Shown here: positions 49,340 to 57,455 of the stretch, piece by piece | How positions within the stretch are numbered: position 1 is the first letter of the stretch | Layout of the letters: every line of letters begins with the position of its first letter | Origin: JAENWD01 sp963837165 | Lineage (GTDB): Bacteria > Acidobacteriota > Vicinamibacteria > Vicinamibacterales > JAENWD01 | DNA length: 64,000 nucleotides | Direction of reading: 5' to 3' | NCBI GenBank assembly: GCA_963837165.1 | Contig: CAWIMD010000004.1 | Location: 744,001-808,000, forward strand | Translations under genes and position numbers: made by a program | The notes under the pieces: generated by a model | Told to the model about the DNA's origin: nothing | Seen by the model: the letters and a program-made list of their open reading frames with translations, nothing else | The model's database searches: none

Positions 49340-50112
49340 CGGACCCGGGCCACGGCGAACAGCGACGTGCCGATTGGGAGCGTGCGCCATCGGCGGACCC
49401 AGCGCGCCTCCTGCGACAGGAGGCGGGCCAGCGCGCCGTTCAGTCCGGTCCGGACCCTGAGCTCCTGACGAAGGCGATCCGCGCCGGTCGCCGCCGAGGC
49501 GCCGCGGGCGCGCCAGTCGTGCAGGCGCCGGCCAATGAGCGCCGCCGGGTACAGCAGCGTCATGAAAGGCGTGAGGTACTCGACGGTGTAGCCGGCGCCC
49601 CGCAGCGCTTCCTCCAGCAGCGACGCGCTGTAGCGGCGTACGTGCTGCGCGGCGACGTCGGTGGCGCTCCAGAGCCGCTGGTCGGCGGGCACGGTCAGTG
49701 CCAGCCATCCGCCCGGTGTGAGCAGCCGGCGCAGCGCGTCGAGCGTGGCGTGGTCGTCCTCGATGTGCTCGAGCACGTCGAACATGCCAATCAGGTGAAA
49801 CGGCGTGCGGAAGGGCGGCGCCTCGGCGCGCGCGCACACCAGGGCGCCGGCATGCCGCCGGCGGGCCACGGCCAGCGCCTCCGGATGGCCGTCCATGCCG
49901 ACGAGCAGGGCATCCGGGCTGGCGGCTGCCAGCGCCCGCATGGTGTTGCCGGTCCCGCACCCCACTTCCAGGAGCCGCGGCCGGCCGGGCAGCCGGGCTG
50001 TCACTGGCTGCAGAGCCGCCGTGATGATGGCATTGCGGGACGTGAACCAGAAGTGGCGATCCTCGACGCGTTCGATCACGCCGAAATACGCGGCGTCGTA
50101 CCTGACCGTCAT
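49336..50112 (-). CDS. Class I SAM-dependent methyltransferase
   Basis: ATG 50112 (ATGA overlap) gives 258 residues starting TVRYDAAYFGVIERVEDRHF. Motif I LLEVGCGTGNTMRALAAASP, post-I IGMFDVLEHIEDDHATLDAL and LTPGGWLALTVPADQRLWS are seen, followed by a hydrophobic C-terminal segment (TPFMTLLYPAALIGRRL). This is the Methyltransf_11/23 type common in lipid-linked glycan clusters. Confidence 0.87.
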   Translation of the reverse strand: MTVRYDAAYFGVIERVEDRHFWFTSRNAIITAALQPVTARLPGRPRLLEVGCGTGNTMRALAAASPDALLVGMDGHPEALAVARRRHAGALVCARAEAPPFRTPFHLIGMFDVLEHIEDDHATLDALRRLLTPGGWLALTVPADQRLWSATDVAAQHVRRYSASLLEEALRGAGYTVEYLTPFMTLLYPAALIGRRLHDWRARGASAATGADRLRQELRVRTGLNGALARLLSQEARWVRRWRTLPIGTSLFAVARVR

Positions 50113-51281
50113 GCGCTGCCGGCCCACTGTCCGGCCGGCGCCGGCCGGAACGCCCTGACCGCCTCCACCACGCGGGTCTGGTCGGCCTCAGTGAGACAGT
50201 TGTAGAACGGCAGTCGTACCAGCCGGTCGCTCACGTCGCGCGTAATCGGACAGGGGCGATGGCTTCGACCCGCGACACGGGCGCCCATCGTGGACGCGTC
50301 GAGCGGCAGGTAATGGAAGACGGCAAGGATGCCGCGCGCGCGGAGATGGCCGATGAGAGCCGTGCGCGCGTCGAGCGAGGGCATCAGCAGGTAGAACATG
50401 TGATACGTCTGCTCGATCCCGTCGGGCACGACCGGCAGGCGGACCGCGTGCTCGGCAGCCCAGGCGCCGAGCTCGCGCGAGTAGCGCTCCCAGATAGCCC
50501 GCCGTGCCGCCTGAATGGCGTCCCGCGCCTCGAGCTGGGCGCTGAGCATCGCCGCCAGGAGGTCCGACGGCAGGTAGCTCGACCCCACGTCCACCCATCC
50601 GTACTTGTCCACGAGGCCGCGGAAGAACCGGGTGCGATCGGTGCCCTTTTCCCGCAGGATCTCGGCGCGCTCGACGAGCGACGGGTCGTTCACGAGCAGG
50701 GCTCCGCCCTCCCCGCAGGTGAAGTTCTTCGTCTCGTGGAAGCTGAGCGTGGCCAGCGTCCCCAGGCTGCCGAGCATCCGGCCACGATAGCGGCCGAACA
50801 GGCCGTGCGCGTTGTCTTCCACCACCGGAATGCGCCGCTCCCCCGCCACGCGCAGGATCTCGTCCATTTCGCAGGCCACCCCCGCGTAGTGCACGACGAC
50901 GATGGCCCGCGTACGGTCCGTGATGAGCGAGGGGAGCGCACGCTCGTCCAGGTTGAGCGTATCGGGACGGATGTCGGCGAACACCGGCGTGGCGCCGCGG
51001 AGGACGAAGGCGTTGGCGGTGGAGACGAACGTGAAGGACGGAAGGATGACTTCGTCGCCGGGTCCCACCTCGAGCAGCAGCGCCGCCATCTCGAGCGCAT
51101 GCGTGCACGACGTGGTCAGCAGGGCGCGCCCGACGCCGAGCGCGCGCTCGAGCAGCTGGGAGCAGGAGCGGGTGTACGGCCCGTCGCCCGAGATGTGGCC
51201 CGCGGCGACCGCGGCCGTCATGCGTGCCACCTCGTCACCGACGAAGGACGGGCGGTTGAACGGGATGGTGATGTCCGTCAT
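50109..51281 (-). CDS. wecE: dTDP-4-amino-4,6-dideoxygalactose transaminase
   Basis: ATG 51281 (ATGA overlap) gives 390 residues with the WecE/RffA pattern: IPFNRPSFVGDE at the start, LTTSCTHALEMAALLL, EDNAHGLFGRYRGRMLGSLG and the PLP lysine region FHETKNFTCGEGGALLVND. C-terminal YHMFYLLMP and HYLPLDAS also fit. WecE converts dTDP-4-keto-6-deoxyglucose to dTDP-Fuc4N. The wecD-like acetyltransferase directly upstream completes dTDP-Fuc4NAc. Confidence 0.9.
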   Translation of the reverse strand: MTDITIPFNRPSFVGDEVARMTAAVAAGHISGDGPYTRSCSQLLERALGVGRALLTTSCTHALEMAALLLEVGPGDEVILPSFTFVSTANAFVLRGATPVFADIRPDTLNLDERALPSLITDRTRAIVVVHYAGVACEMDEILRVAGERRIPVVEDNAHGLFGRYRGRMLGSLGTLATLSFHETKNFTCGEGGALLVNDPSLVERAEILREKGTDRTRFFRGLVDKYGWVDVGSSYLPSDLLAAMLSAQLEARDAIQAARRAIWERYSRELGAWAAEHAVRLPVVPDGIEQTYHMFYLLMPSLDARTALIGHLRARGILAVFHYLPLDASTMGARVAGRSHRPCPITRDVSDRLVRLPFYNCLTEADQTRVVEAVRAFRPAPAGQWAGSA

Positions 51282-52021
51282 GCCCGTGGCTCCTCGCGCC
51301 ACCAGTGCCACCACAGCTCCAGGCGTCCCGCCGTGAAGCCGCACCGCTCGTACAGTCGGACGGCGCCACGATTGCGCCCCTGCGTGACGACCCGCACGGG
51401 TGCCGCACCCCGCGCCGACAGCCAGCGGAGCGCCTCGCCGACGAGATCGGTGCCAATCCCGCGCCCGCGGGCACCCTCGGCCAGGCCGACCAGCCCGAGC
51501 TCGGCAGACCCGTCCTCCCGGACGTGGCAGCTCACGTAGCCGCTCGGCGCCCCGTCGATCTCGGGCACGAGCACCACGTCCGCCCCGCCCTCGAGCGCCC
51601 GGGTGATCCACCGCACGTAGAGCTCCCGCACCCGCGCCGGTGGAAACCGCGGATCCACCGCGAACCGCGTGTCTCCGTAGGCCGCCGACGCGATCCGCTG
51701 CAGCGCTGGCAGATCCGACGGCCGCGCGGGCCGGATCGCAGCGGCGGACTCCCTCGCCGGAGCCGCGGATCCGTGCTCGAGGGTCAGCCGGACGTCGACG
51801 AACCTGAACCCCTGGTCGGCGGCATGCCGTGCCGACGAGAGGTCCGCGGCGTCCACGAGGAGGTACAGGCAGTCGACGCCGGCCTCGCGCGCGGCGCGCG
51901 TCACCGCGCGGGCGGCCTCCTGGTCGAGCGGCGCATCCACCCGGCCGATGCGCAGCCCGAAGAACCCGGAATCCCAGTCGAGCATCCGCCACCGCACGCG
52001 CGAGAGCGCATCGGCACTCAC
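51278..52021 (-). CDS. wecD: GNAT acetyltransferase, WecD-like (dTDP-fucosamine N-acetyltransferase)
   Basis: GTG 52021 (GTGA overlap) gives 247 residues. The N-terminal part has LDWDSGFFGLRIGRVDAPL typical of WecD; the C-terminal GNAT domain has the acetyl-CoA loop GLAEGARGRGIGTDLVGEAL and VRVVTQGRNRGAVRLYERCG. WecD acetylates dTDP-Fuc4N in enterobacterial common antigen synthesis; pairing with wecE supports the call. Confidence 0.85.
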   Translation of the reverse strand: MSADALSRVRWRMLDWDSGFFGLRIGRVDAPLDQEAARAVTRAAREAGVDCLYLLVDAADLSSARHAADQGFRFVDVRLTLEHGSAAPARESAAAIRPARPSDLPALQRIASAAYGDTRFAVDPRFPPARVRELYVRWITRALEGGADVVLVPEIDGAPSGYVSCHVREDGSAELGLVGLAEGARGRGIGTDLVGEALRWLSARGAAPVRVVTQGRNRGAVRLYERCGFTAGRLELWWHWWREEPRA

Positions 52022-52981
52022 GGCTGCTCGACCGCCGCCGGCGAGGTCACGCGCGCGCGCACGGCGTAGCTCGGGCGCTCCATCATCCTGAAATGCATGC
52101 GGGCCAGGTATTCGCCGATGATGCCCAGGGCGAACAGCTGGACGCCGGCGAAGATCGCGACGGTCGAGGCAATGAACGTGAACCCCTGCACGGCGCCGCC
52201 GTGCAGGAAGTAGTAGCCGAGCACGAACGCCAGGATCCCGAACCCGAAGAGCATCGCCAGGAACCCGAGCAGACTGGCGACCTGGAGCGGAAGCACGCTG
52301 AAGCCGGTCACCATGTTGCTCGTGTGCACCAGCAGCTTGCGGAGCGTGTACCTGGGACGTGCCCATCCGCCGCGGGTCGTGCTGAACCTGGCAGTAGCCG
52401 AAGCGCGCGGCTCCCCACGTCAGCAGGACGTCGATGTTCACGTAGGGCTGGCGGTAGTCGGCGAATGCCTCCCGGACCACGGTGCGGAACGCACGGAACG
52501 CGCTGATGTGCCGGGCCGTGTCCGCGCCGAGGACGCTCTGCAGCGCCATCTTCGTCACCCGCGATGCGAGCGCGCGCCACCGGTCGTGCTGCTCGTCGGC
52601 GGGCGCACCGTACACGACGTCGAACCCCTGCTCGAGCAGGTCGAGCAGCTTCGGGATTTCCTCGGGCGGGTTCTGCAGATCGTCGTCCATCGTCACGATG
52701 ACGCTGAAGGCGGCGGCCCGGATGCCGCAGAGCACGGCGTTGTGCTGGCCGTAGTTCCGCATCAGGGCCAGGCCGCGGATCCAGGGTTCCCCGGCGGCGA
52801 GACGCTCGATCGCGTCCCAGCTCCCGTCCCGGCTGCCGTCGTCCACCAGCAGCAGCTCGCACGGGGACGGCAGCAACGGGCGCACGGCCGCAATCCGCGA
52901 GACGAGGGCCTCGAGGCCGTCGGCCGAGTTGAAGACCGGGATGACGATCGAGACGCCGGGCGCCTCAGAGACAGTCCTCAT
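52018..52981 (-). CDS. GT2 polyprenyl-phosphate glycosyltransferase (ArnC/GtrB-like; frameshifted)
   Basis: ATG 52981 starts the first frame with VSIVIPVFNSADGLEALVSR, LLLVDDGSRDGSWDAIERL, MDDDLQNPPEEIPKLLDLLE and GFDVVYGAPADEQHDRW. Near 52350-52360 the frame changes and continues YTLRKLLVHTSNMVTGFSVL with two transmembrane helices and GEYLARMHFRMMERPSYAVR. Skipping one base gives 320 residues, the ArnC/GtrB size. It likely makes an undecaprenyl-phosphate-linked sugar. Confidence 0.85.
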
Positions 52982-54959
52982 GCCCCTCGATCCAGGACGC
53001 GTGCCAGAGCACCGCGTTCATCACCGTCCAGAGATGAAAGCTGTAGCCGCCGCCGCCCGCCATCTGGCGCCGCAGCAGCCCTCGGAAGTAATCGCCGTCG
53101 ATGAGCCCGTCGCCTGCGAGGGGCGAGCAATCGAAGGCCGCCAGGCAGCGGCGGCCGAAGTCGCCTTCCTGGAACCACTCCTCCATGGGTGCGCCGAAGC
53201 CCTGCTTGCGGCGGTACACCAGGTCGTCGTCCAGGTAGCGGGCGGCCACTTTCTTCACGAGCCACTTGCCGACACCGTCCCGAAGCTTGTACCGGAGAGG
53301 CAGGCGGCGCGCGAACTCCACCACGTCCGGGTCCAGAAACGGCACCCGCGCCTCGACGGCGTGCGCCATGGTCAGCTTGTCCACGCGCATGAGGAGGTGC
53401 TCCGGCAGGCGGAGCTTGAGCTCCATGTAGGGGATCTTCTGGAGCACGTCGGGCCGGGCCAGCGCGGGCAGGTTCGAGAGGTAGTGGGCCGCGACCTCAT
53501 GGCTGTCGGTGTGGGCGAACGCCTCGGGCATCAGACCAGGCACGGGGCAGCGTGTGCCGCCCGCGAAGCGCTCGGGGTGCGGCGTCAGGCGACGGCGCAT
53601 CTCGCCCCACCAGCACACCGCGCCCCCCCAGAAGAGCTCCTGCCCGGCTTCGGCCCGTGCGGCGATCTCGGCGTCTTCCCCCGCCAGGGCGGTCGCGGCG
53701 GCCGCACGGTGGAGGATCCGCTGCCAGCCCGAACGGCCGCGCAGCGCCGGGGTGTAGACGTCCTCGTGCTTGCGCCGGTAGTGCTCGCACCACCAGTAGC
53801 CGAGGAAGTTCTCGTCGGCGCCCTCGCCCACCTGCACCACGGTGGTGCCCGATCGCTTGACGAGGCCGGCGAGGAAGTACAGGGGGATGCAGACGTTGTC
53901 GGCGATGGGCTCGTCCTGCAGCCGGACGAGCAGCGGCAGGAAGGCCTGCATCTGGTCGCGGGTGATCTCGGTCTCGTGATGCTCGGTGCCGTAGCGTGCG
54001 CTGACGCGCCGGGCATGCGGGAACTCGTTGTAGTCCGCCTTGCCCTCGTAGCCGATCGTGAACGTCGTGACGGGCCGGGTCATCAGCTCGCTCATGAGGG
54101 CGACGTTCAGCGACGAGTCCACCCCGCCCGACAGCAGCACGCCGAACGGCACGTCCGACACCATGCGCCGGGCGATCGACTGCCGCAGCAGCCGGAGGAG
54201 CTCGGTGGCGGCCTCCTCTTCGCCCAGGTCGGATTCCAACCAGGTGTCGGCCGCCGAGGGCCTCGGATCCCAGTATTGGCGCGCCGCCGCGCGGCCGTCG
54301 TGGCCAATCGTGACCAGGTGCCCCGCAGGCAGTTTGTAAATACCCTCGAAGAGGGTCATGGGCGCCGGCGTGACGATGAACGTCAGGTAGTGCCAGAGGG
54401 CCGACCGATCCATCGCCGGGCTGACCGCATGATGGGCGAGCAGGGCACGGATTTCCGAGGCGAACAGCCACTCGCCGGCGGTGGTGCGGGTGAAGTACAG
54501 CGGCTTGACGCCCACCCGGTCGCGGACCAAGTGCAGCACCGGGCGGTCGGGCTCGCGCGCGTCGTAGATCGCGACGGCGAACATCCCCTGGAAGCGGTGG
54601 ACGCACTCGACGCCCCACTGTTCGTACGCCCGAAGGAGCACCTCGGTGTCGGAGTGATCCGTGCGCCACCGGGCGTGGCCCAGGGCGATGAGCTCGCGCC
54701 GGAGCTCGGCGTGATTGTAGATCTCGCCGTTGTAGACGACGGCAAGCCGGCCGTCGGCGCTGACCATCGGCTGTGCCGCCTCGTCGGACAGGTCGATGAT
54801 CGACAGGCGCCGGTGGCCGAGCGTGCAGTGACGATCGGCAGCCTGCCAGACGCCGCTGCCATCGGGCCCGCGGTGCGCCATGCGGTCGCACATCCGGGTC
54901 ATCTCGTCAGGCGGGCATGCATGCCCGAGCGGCTGGAAGGACCCGCCTATGCCGCACAC
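52965..54959 (-). CDS. asnB: Asparagine synthase-like glutamine amidotransferase
   Basis: GTG 54959 gives MCGIGGSFQPLG; 664 residues. Motifs: MAHRGPDGSGVW, YNGEIYNHAELRRE, VLLSGGVDSSLNVAL, QVGEGADENFLGY and LLMRVDKLTMAHAVEARVPF. Like the homologue at 42471-44441 it has QELFWGGAVCWWGEMRR, not seen in canonical AsnB. It overlaps the GT2 start by 17 bases and follows gmd by 19 bases. Amidation of a sugar carboxylate is the likely job. Confidence 0.88.
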   Translation of the reverse strand: MCGIGGSFQPLGHACPPDEMTRMCDRMAHRGPDGSGVWQAADRHCTLGHRRLSIIDLSDEAAQPMVSADGRLAVVYNGEIYNHAELRRELIALGHARWRTDHSDTEVLLRAYEQWGVECVHRFQGMFAVAIYDAREPDRPVLHLVRDRVGVKPLYFTRTTAGEWLFASEIRALLAHHAVSPAMDRSALWHYLTFIVTPAPMTLFEGIYKLPAGHLVTIGHDGRAAARQYWDPRPSAADTWLESDLGEEEAATELLRLLRQSIARRMVSDVPFGVLLSGGVDSSLNVALMSELMTRPVTTFTIGYEGKADYNEFPHARRVSARYGTEHHETEITRDQMQAFLPLLVRLQDEPIADNVCIPLYFLAGLVKRSGTTVVQVGEGADENFLGYWWCEHYRRKHEDVYTPALRGRSGWQRILHRAAAATALAGEDAEIAARAEAGQELFWGGAVCWWGEMRRRLTPHPERFAGGTRCPVPGLMPEAFAHTDSHEVAAHYLSNLPALARPDVLQKIPYMELKLRLPEHLLMRVDKLTMAHAVEARVPFLDPDVVEFARRLPLRYKLRDGVGKWLVKKVAARYLDDDLVYRRKQGFGAPMEEWFQEGDFGRRCLAAFDCSPLAGDGLIDGDYFRGLLRRQMAGGGGYSFHLWTVMNAVLWHASWIEGHEDCL

Positions 54960-54978
54960 GTTGCTCGCCCTCCGCGCG

Positions 54979-55959
54979 CTAGGTCCGCGCTCCGCTCCGG
55001 CGCGCGAGCCGCTCGAGGTCCGCGTCCACCATCATCCGCACCAGCTCCTCGAAATCCACCGTCGGCGCCCAGCCCAGCACGCGGCGCGCCTTTGACGCGT
55101 CGCCGATCAGGTGGTCGACCTCCGCGGGCCGCAGGAACGTCGAGTCGGTCCGCACGTAGCTGCGCCAGTCGAGGCCGACGTGCCCGAACGCCGCCTCCAC
55201 CAGGTCCCGGACGGAGTGGCTCACGCCGGTCGCGACCACGTAGTCCTCGGGCGTGTCCTGCTGCAGCATCAGCCACATCGCCCGCACGTAGTCGCCGGCA
55301 AACCCCCAGTCGCGCTGGGCGTCGAGGTTGCCAAGGCCGAGGTGATCGGCCAGCCCGAGCTTGATCCGGGCCACGCCGTCGGTCACCTTGCGCGTCACGA
55401 ACTCGAGCCCGCGGCGCGGCGACTCGTGGTTGAACAGGATGCCCGAGCAGGCGAACAGGCCATAGCTCTCCCGGTAGTTGACCGTGATGTAGTGCCCGAA
55501 GACCTTCGAGACGCCGTACGGGCTGCGCGGGTAGAACGGCGTCAGCTCGGTCTGCGGCACCTCGCGCACTTTCCCGTACATCTCCGACGACGAGGCCTGA
55601 TACAGGCGGATCGACGGATCCACGTGCCGGATGGCCTCGAGCACGCGCGTGACCCCCTGCGCGTTGAACTCCCCCGTCAGGAACGGCTGATCCCAGGACG
55701 CGGGCACGAACGACATGGCCGCGAGGTTGTAGAGCTCGTGCGGACGCACGGCGGCGATCACGCGGATCAGCGAGAGCTGGTCGAGCAGGTCGGCCGGAAC
55801 CAGGCGGACCCGGTCGAGCAGGTGCTCGATGCGCCAGTAGTTGGCGGCGCTCAGTCGCCGCGTGACGCCGATGACCTCGTAGCCCTCGCCGAGCAGCAGC
55901 TCGGCAAGATAGGACCCGTCCTGGCCGGTGATCCCGGTGATGATGGCGCGTCGCGTCAT
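54979..55959 (-). CDS. gmd: GDP-mannose 4,6-dehydratase
   Basis: The 326-residue SDR has the GMD-type start AIITGITGQDGSYLAELLLG, ASSSEMYGKVREVPQTELTP with the Ser/Glu catalytic pair, YPRSPYGVSKVFGHYITVNY with the Y-x(3)-K, and HESPRRGLEFVTRKVTDGVA with LDAQRDWGFAGDYVRAMWLM. It makes GDP-4-keto-6-deoxymannose. The reductases that normally follow (Fcl, Rmd) are not in the window. It is the first gene of the long minus-strand operon. Confidence 0.92.
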   Translation of the reverse strand: MTRRAIITGITGQDGSYLAELLLGEGYEVIGVTRRLSAANYWRIEHLLDRVRLVPADLLDQLSLIRVIAAVRPHELYNLAAMSFVPASWDQPFLTGEFNAQGVTRVLEAIRHVDPSIRLYQASSSEMYGKVREVPQTELTPFYPRSPYGVSKVFGHYITVNYRESYGLFACSGILFNHESPRRGLEFVTRKVTDGVARIKLGLADHLGLGNLDAQRDWGFAGDYVRAMWLMLQQDTPEDYVVATGVSHSVRDLVEAAFGHVGLDWRSYVRTDSTFLRPAEVDHLIGDASKARRVLGWAPTVDFEELVRMMVDADLERLARRSGART

Positions 55960-56007
55960 TGGACCCTGTCGGGAACGGCCCGGGGAAGTCGGGCCTAAGT
56001 GCTTGAA

Positions 56008-56037
56008 AGTCTAAAAGATTGCGACGACGAGCGTCAA
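56008..56037 (-). promoter_or_regulatory. Sigma70-like promoter for the gmd-to-wecA operon
   Basis: Minus-strand TTGACG (56032-56037), an 18-base spacer and TAGACT (56008-56013). The predicted start near 56001 leaves a ~40-base leader before gmd. This is the only recognisable promoter ahead of the ~31 kb overlapping operon. Confidence 0.5.
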
Positions 56038-56055
56038 CGCGGGCGGCCGCTCCGG

Positions 56056-56535
56056 TTACCGGCTGCGCGCCTTCACCGCGGCGCGCGTCTCGCGATCCAC
56101 TTCCCGCTTCCGGATGGCCTCGCGCTTGTCGTGCGCCTGCTTGCCCTTGGCCAGGCTCACGGCGATCTTCACCCGGCCGTTCTTGAAGTACACGCGCAGC
56201 GGCACCAGCGTCATCCCGCGCTCCACGGTCTTGCCGATCAGCTTCCGGATCTCCTGCCGGTTGAGCAGCAGCTTTCGCCGGCGGGTCGGCTCGTGATCTG
56301 CATAGCCCCGGTGCGTGTACGGGCTGATGTGGATGTTGTAGACGAAGACTTCGCCGTCCTCGACGCGGGCGAAACTGTCGCGCAGGTTGACGCGCCCGTC
56401 GCGGATGGACTTCACCTCCGTGCCCTGCAGGACCACCCCCGCCTCGAACGTCTCGAGGATGTGATAGTCGTGCAGCGCCTTGCGGTTCTCCGCGACCAGC
56501 CGCTGCGCCTTTTCCCGCTCGGTCAGCTCCGCCAT
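56056..56535 (-). CDS. smpB: SsrA-binding protein
   Basis: The 159-residue protein is a full SmpB: ENRKALHDYHILETFEAGVV, LQGTEVKSIRDGRVNLRDSF, YNIHISPYTHRG, RRKLLLNRQEIRKL and the basic C-terminal tail GKQAHDKREAIRKREVDRE. It binds tmRNA for ribosome rescue. It overlaps the pdxA stop by 13 bases. Confidence 0.96.
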   Translation of the reverse strand: MAELTEREKAQRLVAENRKALHDYHILETFEAGVVLQGTEVKSIRDGRVNLRDSFARVEDGEVFVYNIHISPYTHRGYADHEPTRRRKLLLNRQEIRKLIGKTVERGMTLVPLRVYFKNGRVKIAVSLAKGKQAHDKREAIRKREVDRETRAAVKARSR

Positions 56536-57428
56536 TCAGGTCCGTCGCTTTCGGCCCACCGGCCCCGCGCCAGCCGCGCAGCCAGGCGCACCGCCGCAAT
56601 CATCGAGCCCGGGTCTGCCGTGCCCCTGCCGGCAATGTCGAACGCGGTGCCGTGATCGACCGAGGTGCGCACGAGGGGCAGGCCGAGCGTGACGTTCACC
56701 GCGTGACCGAACGCCAGCAGCTTCACGGGAATCAGGCCCTGGTCATGGTAGCAGGCCACGACCGCGTCGAACTCGCCGCGATGCGCCCGCACGAAGACGG
56801 TGTCGGCGGGAAACGGCCCGGATACATCGACGCCGTCGGCCCGGCAGGCCTCGACGGCCGGCCGGATCACCTCGTCGTCCTCGGTGCCCATCAGGCCGTG
56901 CTCGCCCGCGTGCGGGTTGAGCGCGGCCATGGCCAGCCGCGGCGCACGCACGCCGAACCGGGGCAGCTCCCGGGCCGTGAGCCGGATCGTCCGCGACACC
57001 AGGTCGCCCGTCAGCTGCCGGGGCACGTCGGCGAGCGCCACGTGCACGGTCGCCAGCACGACCTTGAGCGCGGGCGAGTCGAACATCATGGCCACGAACG
57101 GCGCGCCGGTCAGGTGCGCGAGCAGGTCCGTGTGACCCTTCCACGGCAGGCCCGCCAGGTGGAACGCCTCCTTGCTGACGGGCGCCGTCGCGATCGCGTC
57201 CACCTCGCCCTGGCGCGCGGCCTCCACGGCGCGGACGATGACGTCGTACGCGGCGCGGCCGGCGCCGGCGTCGAGCCGGCCCGGCTCGAATCGCCGGGCG
57301 TCGGGCGGCGCGTAAAGGACCGGCTCGCAGACCTCGCGGACCCCCTCGTCAGCGGCGGCGCGGGCCGCGATCTCGGGGCCGATACCGGCCGGGTCACCGA
57401 CGGTCACCGCCACGCGGGGCAGGCGCAT
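56523..57428 (-). CDS. pdxA: 4-hydroxythreonine-4-phosphate dehydrogenase
   Basis: The 301-residue protein has the PdxA start VAVTVGDPAGIGPEIAARAA, TAPVSKEAFHLAGLPWKGHT, the metal-binding histidines in NPHAGEHGLMGTEDDE and YHDQGLIPVKLLAFGHAVNV, and RTSVDHGTAFDIAGRGTADP. It acts in pyridoxal phosphate biosynthesis. It sits between the ricT-like gene and smpB on one strand. Confidence 0.95.
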   Translation of the reverse strand: MRLPRVAVTVGDPAGIGPEIAARAAADEGVREVCEPVLYAPPDARRFEPGRLDAGAGRAAYDVIVRAVEAARQGEVDAIATAPVSKEAFHLAGLPWKGHTDLLAHLTGAPFVAMMFDSPALKVVLATVHVALADVPRQLTGDLVSRTIRLTARELPRFGVRAPRLAMAALNPHAGEHGLMGTEDDEVIRPAVEACRADGVDVSGPFPADTVFVRAHRGEFDAVVACYHDQGLIPVKLLAFGHAVNVTLGLPLVRTSVDHGTAFDIAGRGTADPGSMIAAVRLAARLARGRWAESDGPEWRS

Positions 57429-57455
57429 CAGGCGATCGTAGCACCGGGCGGGCGC

